Assembly: GCA_937900695.1 (NCBI GenBank) | Contig: CALCFD010000035.1 | Coordinates: forward strand, 1-64,000 | From: an uncultured Eubacterium sp. | GTDB taxonomy: Bacteria > Bacillota > Clostridia > Peptostreptococcales > Anaerovoracaceae | Direction: 5' to 3' | Length of the DNA stretch: 64,000 nt | Part shown: piece by piece, positions 35,859 through 44,453 of the stretch | Layout: every line of letters begins with the position of its first letter | Position numbering within the stretch: the first letter of the stretch is position 1 | Notes under the pieces: generated by a model | Databases searched by the model: none | Told to the model about the DNA's origin: nothing | What the model saw: only the letters and a program-made list of their open reading frames with translations | Position numbers and translations under genes: made by a program

Positions 35859-36428
35859 TTATTTTTCCTTTCTTGTTATAAGTAAAATTTCAGGTGGATT
35901 GTTAGGTTGATTTAATAAATTTATATATGCTACGTGAAAAATTCTTTTATCTAGGGTCTTGGCAAAATCTAAGAGAGCCTTCTTTTCTTCCTTGCCTTCT
36001 TTATGACCGCTGTACATGGCTATGGAGATTATCCCGTCTACTGCTAGTATATCTAAGGAGTTTTTAACAGCGGATACGGTGTTGTCTCTTTTAGTTGTAA
36101 TGGTTTTGTCTCCGCAAGGTAAGTAACCTAGATTGAATATAATCACATTTGCTTCATTTACATATAGAGGAATGTCTCTGTGGTTTGCCAAGATAAATTT
36201 GGCCTGGGCCTCTTTAGGTATGTGGTTTGCCATAAGTAGATTCTTTGCAGAAGAAATAGCCTCCGGCTGAATATCAAAAGCATAAACAACAGAGCAGCCA
36301 TTCTCGATTAAAGCCAATGTGTCATGGCCGTTGCCGCAAGTGGCATCGACAGCTACAGTGTCTTTTTTTATGTAGTTTTTGACAATGGACATGGCAAGCT
36401 TTGTAGAACTTCTAAGTATGTTTGACAT
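35859..36428 (-). CDS. mnmM: YtqB/MnmM-type tRNA methyltransferase
   Basis: The 189-residue protein is a class I SAM-dependent methyltransferase with motif I VDATCGNGHDT, acidic motif II (YAFDIQPEA) and the family segment IIFNLGYLPCGDK. The Bacillus member YtqB (MnmM) completes the mnm5s2U modification at tRNA position 34. Older annotation calls the family rRNA methylase. AAGGAGG precedes the ATG. Confidence 0.85.
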   Translation of the reverse strand: MSNILRSSTKLAMSIVKNYIKKDTVAVDATCGNGHDTLALIENGCSVVYAFDIQPEAISSAKNLLMANHIPKEAQAKFILANHRDIPLYVNEANVIIFNLGYLPCGDKTITTKRDNTVSAVKNSLDILAVDGIISIAMYSGHKEGKEEKKALLDFAKTLDKRIFHVAYINLLNQPNNPPEILLITRKEK

Positions 36429-36491
36429 AAAAACCCTCCTTATAGTATCGCTTATTAACGATACAACTCTTTTGCAAATAAGTCAATACTA

Positions 36492-36520
36492 TTGAAAAAG
36501 TTTTCATTTTATGTGATAAT
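36492..36520 (+). promoter_or_regulatory. Promoter of the 36543 membrane protein gene
   Basis: TTGAAA (36492-36497), a 17-nt spacer and GATAAT (36515-36520) lie just upstream of a GGAGG site and the GTG start. Confidence 0.65.
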
Positions 36521-36542
36521 GTTCCCATATTGGAGGTGCGAA

Positions 36543-37160
36543 GTGAGAAATAAGAAAAAAGACCTAGGCGGTCTAAAATATATTCTTGCAGGCTTGGCAT
36601 TGATGGCTTTGTCTACTGCAATTATTGAAGTTGTATTTTTATTTAAACATATAAGTCTTTTAAACTGGGCTGATATTGCAGTTCATTTTGTTGGATGGAT
36701 TATGGTGGTAGTAGGTTTATACTGCATAAGAGGAATTAGAAATGAGTTTTCAAAGGGTTTTATAGTGGCCATACTTGGAACGATTATGCTAGTCATAAGC
36801 GGAGGGCTTGCATTTTTACAGTATAAAGATGGCTTAGGTGAAACGGCATTCATAGATATATACGTTATGTTTGCATCTTATTTGGCAGATATTGCTATGC
36901 TTAGCGTATACTTTTTGTTAGTCAGAGGTATGGGGCAGCTTGTAGCTAAGTCAGGCAATGGCGCTCTTGGGAAAAACAGTCTTAAATTATCTAGACTGGG
37001 CATAGGAGTTGTTTTAGCATCTATGGTATTAACGCCATTTTCATATGTATTTCCTGTAGTTATTAAGTTTATACTAGCCCTTATTTTTATAGCTGCTGGA
37101 TTAGTGATGCAGTTTGCTATGATCATATATGTAAACCAAGGCTACAAAGAAGTTGAATAA
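36543..37160 (+). CDS. Six-helix membrane protein, unknown function
   Basis: The product is 205 residues starting at GTG 36543, 6 nt after GGAGG (36532-36536). An ATG at 36492 falls in the promoter and is rejected. About six hydrophobic segments span most of the protein, with short basic loops (VRNKKKD at the start, KSGNGALGKNSLKLSR near 145). No family is recognised. The gene is flanked by its own promoter and terminator. Confidence 0.7.
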   Translation: MRNKKKDLGGLKYILAGLALMALSTAIIEVVFLFKHISLLNWADIAVHFVGWIMVVVGLYCIRGIRNEFSKGFIVAILGTIMLVISGGLAFLQYKDGLGETAFIDIYVMFASYLADIAMLSVYFLLVRGMGQLVAKSGNGALGKNSLKLSRLGIGVVLASMVLTPFSYVFPVVIKFILALIFIAAGLVMQFAMIIYVNQGYKEVE

Positions 37161-37195
37161 ATCTAATTGTGTTTTATAACAAAAATCAAAATCGG

Positions 37196-37227
37196 CGAGT
37201 GCAAAATTATTTGCACTCGTTTTTTTA
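37196..37227 (+). terminator. Intrinsic terminator
   Basis: CGAGTGCAAA (37196-37205) pairs exactly with TTTGCACTCG (37210-37219), with a 4-nt loop and seven or more T. Confidence 0.9.
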
Positions 37228-37268
37228 TTGTGATAAAATTTAGATAATAGCTTAATAGAGGTGAATTA

Positions 37269-38663
37269 ATGAAGATTAAAGAATTTGAAAAAGTTATAAA
37301 TGAGTTGGTAAATGCCATAGATGAAGGGGTTCATATAGTTGATGCAGACGGCAAAACTATAGTATATAGCTCTGTAATGGCAGAACTTGAGCTTACAAGA
37401 AGAGAAGATGTAATAGGTAAATCCTTTGAAGAGGTTTTTTCAAGGATTCCTCAAGGTGAAAGTACCATGGCTATGGCGCTATATGAGAAAAAGGCTACAT
37501 TAAATAAGGAACAGACCTACTTAAATCAATACGGTAAGGAAATAACTACAGTAAACTCAACTATTCCTATAGTTATGGGAAATAAAGTTATTGCGGCTAT
37601 GGAAATTGCCAATGATATTACAGACTTAAAATCTATGAGTAACACCATACTAGATCTTAGAGGTGGTGCAAATTTAGTAGATAAAAAGGAGCCGGGCATA
37701 AGAAAATACACCTTTGATAATATTATCGGCGAGACTGAAAAGATAAAAAAGCAAATTGCTATTGCTAAAAAAGCGGCTGCATCTGATGCTACAGTTTTTA
37801 TTTACGGAGAGACTGGTACAGGTAAGGAGCTGTTTGCCCAAAGCGTTCATTATTCGGCAGTTAGAGGAAAAGGGCCATTTTTAGCGCAAAACTGTGCGGC
37901 TTTGCCTGAAAGCTTGCTTGAAGGTATTTTATTTGGAACTTCAAAAGGTGGATTTACAGGTGCAGAAGACAGAGCTGGTTTATTTGAGCAGGCCAATGGT
38001 GGAACTCTTCTTTTAGATGAAATAAGTGCTATGCCTTATGAGCTTCAAAGTAAATTGCTGAGAGTGTTGCAAGAGCACTACATAAGACGTGTGGGAGGCA
38101 GCAAGGACATTCCTGTGGATGTAAGGATAATTGCTACTGTAAACGAACCACCAGAACAGCTAATTGCAAGGGGAGATTTGCGAAAGGACCTTTACTACAG
38201 ACTTAGTGTAATCAACTTAAATATTCCTCCTCTTAGGGAACGTGCAGATGATATTGAAACTATAGCTAAGGGTATTTTAAATAAGAAGAGTAAAGAAATT
38301 GGAAAGAATATAGAAGGGTTTACTAAAGATGCTTTGATAAAGCTGAAAGATTATGCATATCCAGGTAATGTAAGAGAGCTTGAAAATATTATAATGTCCG
38401 CGGTATCCTTATCTGAAGAAAAATCGTTTTTAGATGAGGAGGATATAATTATAAATGAGTTAAAAGTTAGTGATGATAACGGTTGTATCAATTATAACTC
38501 TCAGGAAGAGACGTTAGATGAGTTTATGTATAGGACAGAAAAAGCAATTATCGAAAAAGTTATGACCTCAAAGGATAATAATATCTCTAGAACGGCAGAA
38601 GAATTAGGTATTAAGAGGCAAACTTTGCAACATAAACTAAAAAAGTTTGGATATATTTTGTAG
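37269..38663 (+). CDS. Sigma-54-dependent activator (PAS, AAA+, Fis), likely ornithine-cluster regulator
   Basis: The 464-residue protein has an N-terminal PAS domain (about 10-120), a sigma-54-interacting AAA+ domain (about 145-385) and a C-terminal Fis-type helix-turn-helix (NISRTAEELGIKRQTLQHKL). Walker A is GETGTGKE and Walker B is GGTLLLDEI. The sigma-54 contact loop, normally GAFTGA, reads GGFTGA. RocR-type activators of arginine and ornithine use share this plan. A 17-bp dyad and a -24/-12 promoter lie between this gene and ord, so it very probably activates the ornithine operon. Confidence 0.88.
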   Translation: MKIKEFEKVINELVNAIDEGVHIVDADGKTIVYSSVMAELELTRREDVIGKSFEEVFSRIPQGESTMAMALYEKKATLNKEQTYLNQYGKEITTVNSTIPIVMGNKVIAAMEIANDITDLKSMSNTILDLRGGANLVDKKEPGIRKYTFDNIIGETEKIKKQIAIAKKAAASDATVFIYGETGTGKELFAQSVHYSAVRGKGPFLAQNCAALPESLLEGILFGTSKGGFTGAEDRAGLFEQANGGTLLLDEISAMPYELQSKLLRVLQEHYIRRVGGSKDIPVDVRIIATVNEPPEQLIARGDLRKDLYYRLSVINLNIPPLRERADDIETIAKGILNKKSKEIGKNIEGFTKDALIKLKDYAYPGNVRELENIIMSAVSLSEEKSFLDEEDIIINELKVSDDNGCINYNSQEETLDEFMYRTEKAIIEKVMTSKDNNISRTAEELGIKRQTLQHKLKKFGYIL

Positions 38664-38685
38664 AAAAATACAAAAAATAGCTAAG

Positions 38686-38724
38686 CGCAAAAATCTTTGC
38701 ATAGAAAATGCAAACTTTTTTGCG
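38686..38724. promoter_or_regulatory. Inverted repeat, likely enhancer site for the sigma-54 activator
   Basis: CGCAAAAATCTTTGCAT (38686-38702) and ATGCAAACTTTTTTGCG (38708-38724) are inverted copies matching at 15 of 17 positions, separated by 5 bp. The dyad is about 80-100 bp upstream of the sigma-54 promoter, a usual distance for an upstream activating sequence bound by a Fis-type dimer. It could also act as a weak terminator of the activator gene, though TATAAT follows, not a T-run. Confidence 0.65.
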
Positions 38725-38804
38725 TATAATTAGAAGCAAGAAGAATAATATTAAAATTTATGCATAAAATCCTATAAAATATACCGCTAAGTGAATATTT
38801 ATAC

Positions 38805-38822
38805 TTGGCATGGAACTTGCAT
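38805..38822 (+). promoter_or_regulatory. Sigma-54 (-24/-12) promoter of the ornithine operon
   Basis: TTGGCATGGAACTTGCAT matches the sigma-54 consensus, with the invariant GG (38807-38808) and GC (38819-38820) separated by 10 bp. It lies about 85 bp before ord and downstream of a gene for a sigma-54-dependent activator. Confidence 0.88.
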
Positions 38823-38907
38823 ATATATTAAGTGACAATGTGAATAAATTTTGTTACTAAAATTTTATCATCTTATAATTATCATAATTGAAAAGGAGAA
38901 AAAGATT

Positions 38908-39966
38908 ATGGAAAATGTAAAAGTAATTATTTGGGGCCTAGGCGCTATGGGCGGTGGTGTAGCTGATATGCTACTAACTAAAAAAGGTGTAGATATTGTT
39001 GGAGTTGCTGGTAGAGGTAAGAAAATCGGAACTTCAATGTACGACTACATCAAGACTGAAAAAGGCGACAGAGAAGACGTTTTAATTCAGGCTGCTGAAG
39101 ATGTAATCAAACCAGGTGCTGCTGATATCGTAATTCTTTGCACAGATTCATTTACAAAGAATGCATTCCCAAGATTAAAGTTCATCATGGAACAGGGAAT
39201 CAACGTTATTACATCAGCTGAAGAAATGGCTTACCCAGCTGCTCAGAATCCAGATCTAGCAGAAGAACTAGATAAGATCGCTAAGGAAAATGGAGTATCA
39301 GTTCTAGGTACAGGTATCAACCCAGGACACATCATGGACCTTCTTGTATTAGTTATGACTGGATGTATGACAGACGTAGAACATATCCTATCAAAGAGAG
39401 TTAACTCTCTATCTCCATTTGGACCTGCTGTAATGGAAGAACAGGGTATCGGTATCTCTGTAGACGAATTCAAAGAAAGAAAAGCTAACGGAACTATGGC
39501 TGGACACGTTGGATTCGCTGAATCAGTAGGCATGATCGCTGAAGGTCTAGGACTAAAAGTTGACAAGTTTGCTCAGGATATGGAACCTATCACAACTGAC
39601 GTTGACAGAAAATCTCCATACGGATTTGCTGCTAAGGGATCATGTGCAGGTGTTGCAATGTCAGCTGACGCTACATTAAGTAATGGTATGGAAGTAAGAA
39701 TGGAACATCCACAGCAGATTGAACCAGAACAGGTTGGCGTTCAGACTGGTGACTATGTAATCATCAAGGGTACTCCTTCATGTAACATGGTAAACAGCCC
39801 TGAAATCGAAGGTGGTCTAGGAACAATCGCTATGTGCGCTAACATGATTCCTCAGGTTATCAATGCTGACCCAGGTCTAGTAACTATGATCGACCTACCA
39901 ATTCCAAGAGCTTTAATGGGAGACCTAAGAGACAGAATTAAGCCTGAAAAGAAAATCGTTAAATAA
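38908..39966 (+). CDS. ord: 2,4-diaminopentanoate dehydrogenase
   Basis: The product is 352 residues from the ATG at 38908, preceded by AAGGAG; the longer frame from 38851 runs into the promoter region. The NAD(P)-binding motif IIWGLGAMGGGVADM opens the protein, and LGTGINPGHIMD follows further on. Ord oxidatively deaminates 2,4-diaminopentanoate to 2-amino-4-oxopentanoate in ornithine degradation. It is the first gene after the sigma-54 promoter. Codon use (CTA, ATC, GAC, AAC) is unlike most of the window and suggests high expression. Confidence 0.93.
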   Translation: MENVKVIIWGLGAMGGGVADMLLTKKGVDIVGVAGRGKKIGTSMYDYIKTEKGDREDVLIQAAEDVIKPGAADIVILCTDSFTKNAFPRLKFIMEQGINVITSAEEMAYPAAQNPDLAEELDKIAKENGVSVLGTGINPGHIMDLLVLVMTGCMTDVEHILSKRVNSLSPFGPAVMEEQGIGISVDEFKERKANGTMAGHVGFAESVGMIAEGLGLKVDKFAQDMEPITTDVDRKSPYGFAAKGSCAGVAMSADATLSNGMEVRMEHPQQIEPEQVGVQTGDYVIIKGTPSCNMVNSPEIEGGLGTIAMCANMIPQVINADPGLVTMIDLPIPRALMGDLRDRIKPEKKIVK

Positions 39967-40010
39967 GATTAAGTAAGGTAAATTTAAAAAATATTTTTTA
40001 AGAAACACTG

Positions 40011-40043
40011 ACGCAGGGCTGGCAATTTTGTCATGCCCAGCGT
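40011..40043 (+). other. Hairpin between ord and ortA
   Basis: ACGCAGGGC (40011-40019) can pair with GCCCAGCGT (40035-40043) with one A-A mismatch. Only a weak T-rich tail (TTATAT) follows. It could be a partial terminator or an RNA-processing stem that sets the ratio of ord to the downstream genes. Confidence 0.5.
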
Positions 40044-40067
40044 TTATATCTAAAGGAGAATAGAAAA

Positions 40068-40367
40068 ATGGCTAAAAAAGGAGATTGGGTTCGTATCCAC
40101 TCTGTAGTATTAAAGGCAGACGAAAGAACTGCTAAGATTCCTGATGATACTCAGAAGTGCGACCTAGAAATGTGGACAAAAGGATTTTTACAAGAAGACG
40201 CAGAAATCGGTGATGAAGTAACAGTAATTACTGCTGCTAATCGTGTAGAAAAAGGAACATTAATCGAAGTTGGACCATATTACACTCATAGCTATGGCAA
40301 ATTTGTTCCAGAAATCGTAGAGATTGACAAACAGCTAAGAGAAATTATGTTTGGAGGTGACAAATAA
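40068..40367 (+). CDS. ortA: 2-amino-4-oxopentanoate thiolase, small subunit
   Basis: The 99-residue protein matches OrtA in size, sequence character and position. It pairs with OrtB to cleave 2-amino-4-oxopentanoate with coenzyme A, giving acetyl-CoA and alanine. AAGGAG precedes the ATG, and the last base of its stop codon is the first base of ortB, which fits a fixed subunit ratio. Confidence 0.9.
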   Translation: MAKKGDWVRIHSVVLKADERTAKIPDDTQKCDLEMWTKGFLQEDAEIGDEVTVITAANRVEKGTLIEVGPYYTHSYGKFVPEIVEIDKQLREIMFGGDK

Positions 40368-41782
40368 TGGCATTAGCAAAAGATTATAATTCAGTAATGG
40401 GCAGATCAAATGAAATTATGAAGAAGGCTTTAGGTCTTGACTATAACGAATTTGAATCAGGTTCAGTAGCTTTTGATTATGAAGCATTAATGAAATCTAC
40501 AGGATATACTCTTGAAGAAGTTGCAAAAATTCAGAACAAGACAGCTGTAGGTAACACTCCTCTTATCGAGCTAAGAAATTTATCAGCTTTAAGCAGAAAA
40601 TATGCTAAACCAGGATATGGTGCTAGAATTTTCGCTAAGGATGAAGCTGCAAACGCATCAGGAAGCTTTAAAGCTAGAAGAGCAGCTTGCGCAGTAGCTC
40701 ATGCTAAAAAATTAGGATATAAGGGCGTTATCGCTGCTACTTCAGGTAACTACGGTGCTGCAGTAGCATCTCAGGCAGCAATGCAGGGACTAGAATGTAT
40801 CATCGTTCAGGAATGTTACGACTCAAAGGGAATCGGACAGCCTGAAATCGTTGAAAAAGCTAGAAAATGTGAAGCTTATGGCGCAGAAGTTATCCAGCTA
40901 ACTGTAGGACCAGAATTATTCTACACATTCCTATCAGTACTAGAAGATACAGGATACTTCAATGCATCACTATATTCACCATTTGGTATCGCAGGTGTTG
41001 AAACATTAGGTTACGAAATTGCTATGCAGTGTCGTGAACTAGTAGGAAAAGACCCAGATATGGTAGTATGCACAAACGCTGGTGGCGGAATGCTAACAGG
41101 TACTGCAAGAGGTCTTATTAAAGCTGGCTGCGTAGATACTCAGATGGTAGCTGCATCAATCGACCTAACAGGTCTACATATGGCTTCAGACGGACAGTTC
41201 AACAAGAAGTCATGTACAACAGGACATACTGGATTTGGTGTACCATATGCAACAGATCCTGACCATTCTGATGTACCAAGAAGTGCTGCAAGACCACTTC
41301 GTTACATGGACCGTTATGTAACAGTTAAGCAGGGTGAAGTAATGTACATGACAGAAGCTTTAGCTAACCTAGAAGGTATCGAAAGAGGACCTGCTGGAAA
41401 CACTGCTTTAGCTGCTGCATTCTCATTAGCTCAGGAACTTCCTGAAGATGCAATCTTAGTAATTAGTGAAACTGAATACACTGGTGCTGGTAAGCATATT
41501 CAGCCACAGTTAGACTTTGCTAGAGACAACGGTATCGAAATTAGATTTGGTAACCCAGCAGAAGAAGACAAACCAGGTGAAAATATTATCCTACCTGCTA
41601 ACCCAGGTTTAATTAAGCACCAGGAAGCTGATATTAACCGCTTCAGAAGATCATTAATCAAAAAAGCATTAAAGAATTCTGGAGTTACAGAGCCGACAGA
41701 TGCTGACATCGCTTACTTAGTTGAAGAAACTAACACAGATGAAGCATTCGTTAAAGCTGCACTTGCAGAAATTAATGGCTAG
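40367..41782 (+). CDS. ortB: 2-amino-4-oxopentanoate thiolase, PLP-dependent large subunit
   Basis: The 471-residue protein has the fold-type II PLP-enzyme pattern of threonine synthase: the likely Schiff-base Lys102 in ASGSFKARRA, SGNYGAAVASQA, and the phosphate-binding NAGGGMLTG. OrtAB splits 2-amino-4-oxopentanoate using coenzyme A. This is the step that links ornithine carbon to acetyl-CoA. Confidence 0.93.
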   Translation: MALAKDYNSVMGRSNEIMKKALGLDYNEFESGSVAFDYEALMKSTGYTLEEVAKIQNKTAVGNTPLIELRNLSALSRKYAKPGYGARIFAKDEAANASGSFKARRAACAVAHAKKLGYKGVIAATSGNYGAAVASQAAMQGLECIIVQECYDSKGIGQPEIVEKARKCEAYGAEVIQLTVGPELFYTFLSVLEDTGYFNASLYSPFGIAGVETLGYEIAMQCRELVGKDPDMVVCTNAGGGMLTGTARGLIKAGCVDTQMVAASIDLTGLHMASDGQFNKKSCTTGHTGFGVPYATDPDHSDVPRSAARPLRYMDRYVTVKQGEVMYMTEALANLEGIERGPAGNTALAAAFSLAQELPEDAILVISETEYTGAGKHIQPQLDFARDNGIEIRFGNPAEEDKPGENIILPANPGLIKHQEADINRFRRSLIKKALKNSGVTEPTDADIAYLVEETNTDEAFVKAALAEING

Positions 41783-41812
41783 TACAAATATAATCAGGAA
41801 AGGAAAATCACG

Positions 41813-42175
41813 ATGAAAAGAGCGGACGATTTTGCAGAACGCAGAAAACATATTGCAGATTTGTCAGACAAAGAACTATATGACAGATTTTGGGAACTAA
41901 CTGATCAGGTAGTAGATCCTTTATTAGAACTAGGAAGAAAAAATACAACTCCTTCAGTAGAAAGAGCTGTTTTATTAAGAATGGGAGTATCTTCTCTTGA
42001 AACTAAGCCTATCGTTGAAGGATGCATGGACAGAGGTCTAATGGGTAAAGGTGCTGGTCACGTAGTTTACAAATTAGCTAAGGCTAAAGATATTACAATT
42101 AAAGAAGCAGCTAGCATGCTTGCAGAAGGCAAAGGATGGGACGAGGCTGTAGCATTATTCAAGGGAGGTAAATAA
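41813..42175 (+). CDS. oraS: D-ornithine 4,5-aminomutase, small subunit
   Basis: The 120-residue protein is the expected size for OraS, the helper subunit of the adenosylcobalamin- and PLP-dependent aminomutase. It is helical and charged, with no cofactor motif of its own. It lies one base before oraE, and AGGAAAGG precedes its ATG. Confidence 0.92.
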   Translation: MKRADDFAERRKHIADLSDKELYDRFWELTDQVVDPLLELGRKNTTPSVERAVLLRMGVSSLETKPIVEGCMDRGLMGKGAGHVVYKLAKAKDITIKEAASMLAEGKGWDEAVALFKGGK

Positions 42176-42176
42176 G

Positions 42177-44390
42177 ATGACAGAACTAAAGCACAACGAA
42201 AAGCTTGATATTGAGAATATCTTAAAAGACCTTGATAAATATGAGCCTAGAAGAAGAGGTTGGACTTGGAGAGAACATGTTCCAGGACTAAAGATGGGAC
42301 CTTTCACTTATAAAGATGCATCAAAACCTTTAAAGAACAGTGTTCCATTGCCACCTGCTAAGTACTTTGACAATATTGACCCACAGCCAAAGGAAACAAT
42401 CACTACTGAAATCGCTTCAGGTAGATTTGAAGACGATATCAGAAGAATGAGAATGGGTGCTTGGCATGGTTCTGACCATCTAATGGTTATCAGAACTGCT
42501 GGACAGTCTCATATGGACGGTCTAATTGAAGGTACACCTCAGGGTATCGGTGGTGTTCCTATTACAAGAAAACAGGTTAGAGCACAGAGAAAAGCAATCG
42601 ATATGATCGAAGATGAAGTTGGTCGTCCAATTAACTACCATTCATACGTATCAGGTGTTGCTGGTCCTGACGTTGCAGTAATGTTTGCAGAAGAAGGTAT
42701 CAACGGTGCTCACCAGGACCCACAGTACAACGTACTATACAGAAATATCAACTGCGTAAGATCATTTGTAGACGCTTGCGAATCTAAGAAGATTATGGCA
42801 TGGGCTGACATCGCTCAGATTGACGGTGCTCACAATGCTAACGCTACAGCTAGAGAAGCTTGGAAAGTAATGCCTGAACTTATCGTTCAGCATGCTATCA
42901 ACTCAAGATTCTCAGAAAAAGTTGGTATTAAGCCAGAAAACATCTGTCTATCAACAGTACCTCCAACAGCTACACCTGCACCATGTGTTTACATGGACTT
43001 ACCATATGCAGTAGCATTAAGAGAAATTTGTGACAGATATAAGATGAGAGCTCAGCAGAACACTAAATACATCGACTCATCAGCTAGAGAAGCTACAGTA
43101 ACTCATGTTCTAAACATGATGATTTCAAAGCTAACTAGAGCTGACATCCAGTCAACAATCACACCTGACGAAGGTAGAAACGTTCCATGGCATATTTACA
43201 ACATGGAAGCTTGTGACACTGCTAAGCAGACACTTATTGGTCTTGACGGTATCATGGACATGGTTGAACTTAAAAAAGACGGTCCTCTAAGAGAAAACGC
43301 TAGAAAAATCAAGGAAAAAGCTTGTCTATTTATGGAAGAAATCGTAGAAGTAGGCGGATACTTTAACGCTGTACAGGAAGGATTCTTCGTAGATTCAGCT
43401 GAATATCCTGAAAGAAACGGCGACGGTATCGCAAGAAAGATCGAAGGTGGTATCGGATACGGATACGTATACGAAAGAGATGAAGATTACATGGCTCCTG
43501 TAACTGCTCACTTTGGTTACAACAACGTTGAACAGTATGGTGGAGATCCTGAAAATCCATCAGCTCTAATCGGCGGATGTACATTTGAAGATAGAAGCAA
43601 GATTGTTTACATCGACGAACTAGATGAAAACGACAATGTAAATACAAGACTTGCTGAAACTGCTAAATATAGAAATAGCGATTTAATTAAGCCAGAAATG
43701 GAATGGCTAGCTGACGGTATTGTTATGCTAACAATGATGATTCCTGCAAACAAGAGAACTGCAGAAGTTGTTGCTGTTGAAATCGGTAAGAACTTAGGTC
43801 TAATCGATCCTGAAGTAATCAACAGAGAAGTTATGCAGGAAGCTGAAGGTACAAGAATCGAAATGAAGGGTAGAGTTGATTTTGATATCGATGTATCTAA
43901 GCTTGTAATTCCACCAGAACCACATTACTTATCAGATGATGAAATCAGAGCTGATGTTGAAGCTCATCCTCTAAAGGTAGTTTGTGGTACTGTAGGAGAA
44001 GATGAACACTCAGTAGGTCTAAGAGAAATCATCGACATTAAGCATGGTGGTATCGAAAGATTTGGTATCGATGTAGAATATTTAGGAACTTCAGTTCCAG
44101 TAGAAAAATTGGTTGATGCTGCAATCGAATTAAATGCAGAAGTAATCATGGCTTCTACAATTATTTCTCACGATAACATCCACTACAAGAACATGAAGAG
44201 AATCCATGAACTTGCAGTTGAAAAGGGCATCAGAGATAAGGTTATCATCTGTGCAGGTGGTACTCAGGTTATTCCTGAAGAAGGTGTTAAGACTGGTATC
44301 GATGCAGCATTTGGTAGAAACTCTCATGGTATCGACGTTGCTTCATTTATTGTTGAAGAAAGACAAAGAAGAAGAGGCGAAAGAGAATAA
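42177..44390 (+). CDS. oraE: D-ornithine 4,5-aminomutase, B12/PLP-binding large subunit
   Basis: The 737-residue protein has an N-terminal TIM-barrel region and a C-terminal Rossmann B12-binding domain with the base-off motif DxHxxG (DEHSVG, axial His611). Eleven residues on, Lys622 matches the spacing of His618 and Lys629, the cobalt ligand and PLP lysine known in the Clostridium sticklandii enzyme. It moves the terminal amino group of D-ornithine to C4, giving 2,4-diaminopentanoate. Codon use is strongly biased. A strong terminator follows. Confidence 0.95.
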   Translation: MTELKHNEKLDIENILKDLDKYEPRRRGWTWREHVPGLKMGPFTYKDASKPLKNSVPLPPAKYFDNIDPQPKETITTEIASGRFEDDIRRMRMGAWHGSDHLMVIRTAGQSHMDGLIEGTPQGIGGVPITRKQVRAQRKAIDMIEDEVGRPINYHSYVSGVAGPDVAVMFAEEGINGAHQDPQYNVLYRNINCVRSFVDACESKKIMAWADIAQIDGAHNANATAREAWKVMPELIVQHAINSRFSEKVGIKPENICLSTVPPTATPAPCVYMDLPYAVALREICDRYKMRAQQNTKYIDSSAREATVTHVLNMMISKLTRADIQSTITPDEGRNVPWHIYNMEACDTAKQTLIGLDGIMDMVELKKDGPLRENARKIKEKACLFMEEIVEVGGYFNAVQEGFFVDSAEYPERNGDGIARKIEGGIGYGYVYERDEDYMAPVTAHFGYNNVEQYGGDPENPSALIGGCTFEDRSKIVYIDELDENDNVNTRLAETAKYRNSDLIKPEMEWLADGIVMLTMMIPANKRTAEVVAVEIGKNLGLIDPEVINREVMQEAEGTRIEMKGRVDFDIDVSKLVIPPEPHYLSDDEIRADVEAHPLKVVCGTVGEDEHSVGLREIIDIKHGGIERFGIDVEYLGTSVPVEKLVDAAIELNAEVIMASTIISHDNIHYKNMKRIHELAVEKGIRDKVIICAGGTQVIPEEGVKTGIDAAFGRNSHGIDVASFIVEERQRRRGERE

Positions 44391-44410
44391 TTAGTTTATG
44401 CTAAAGTCTA

Positions 44411-44437
44411 GGGCAGACAAAATGTCTGCCCTTTTTT
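44411..44437 (+). terminator. Intrinsic terminator after oraE
   Basis: GGGCAGACA (44411-44419) pairs exactly with TGTCTGCCC (44423-44431) around a 3-nt loop, with six T following. Genes beyond it depend on readthrough or their own promoter, which would lower their expression. Confidence 0.9.
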
Positions 44438-44453
44438 AAAAATAGGAGAAGAA

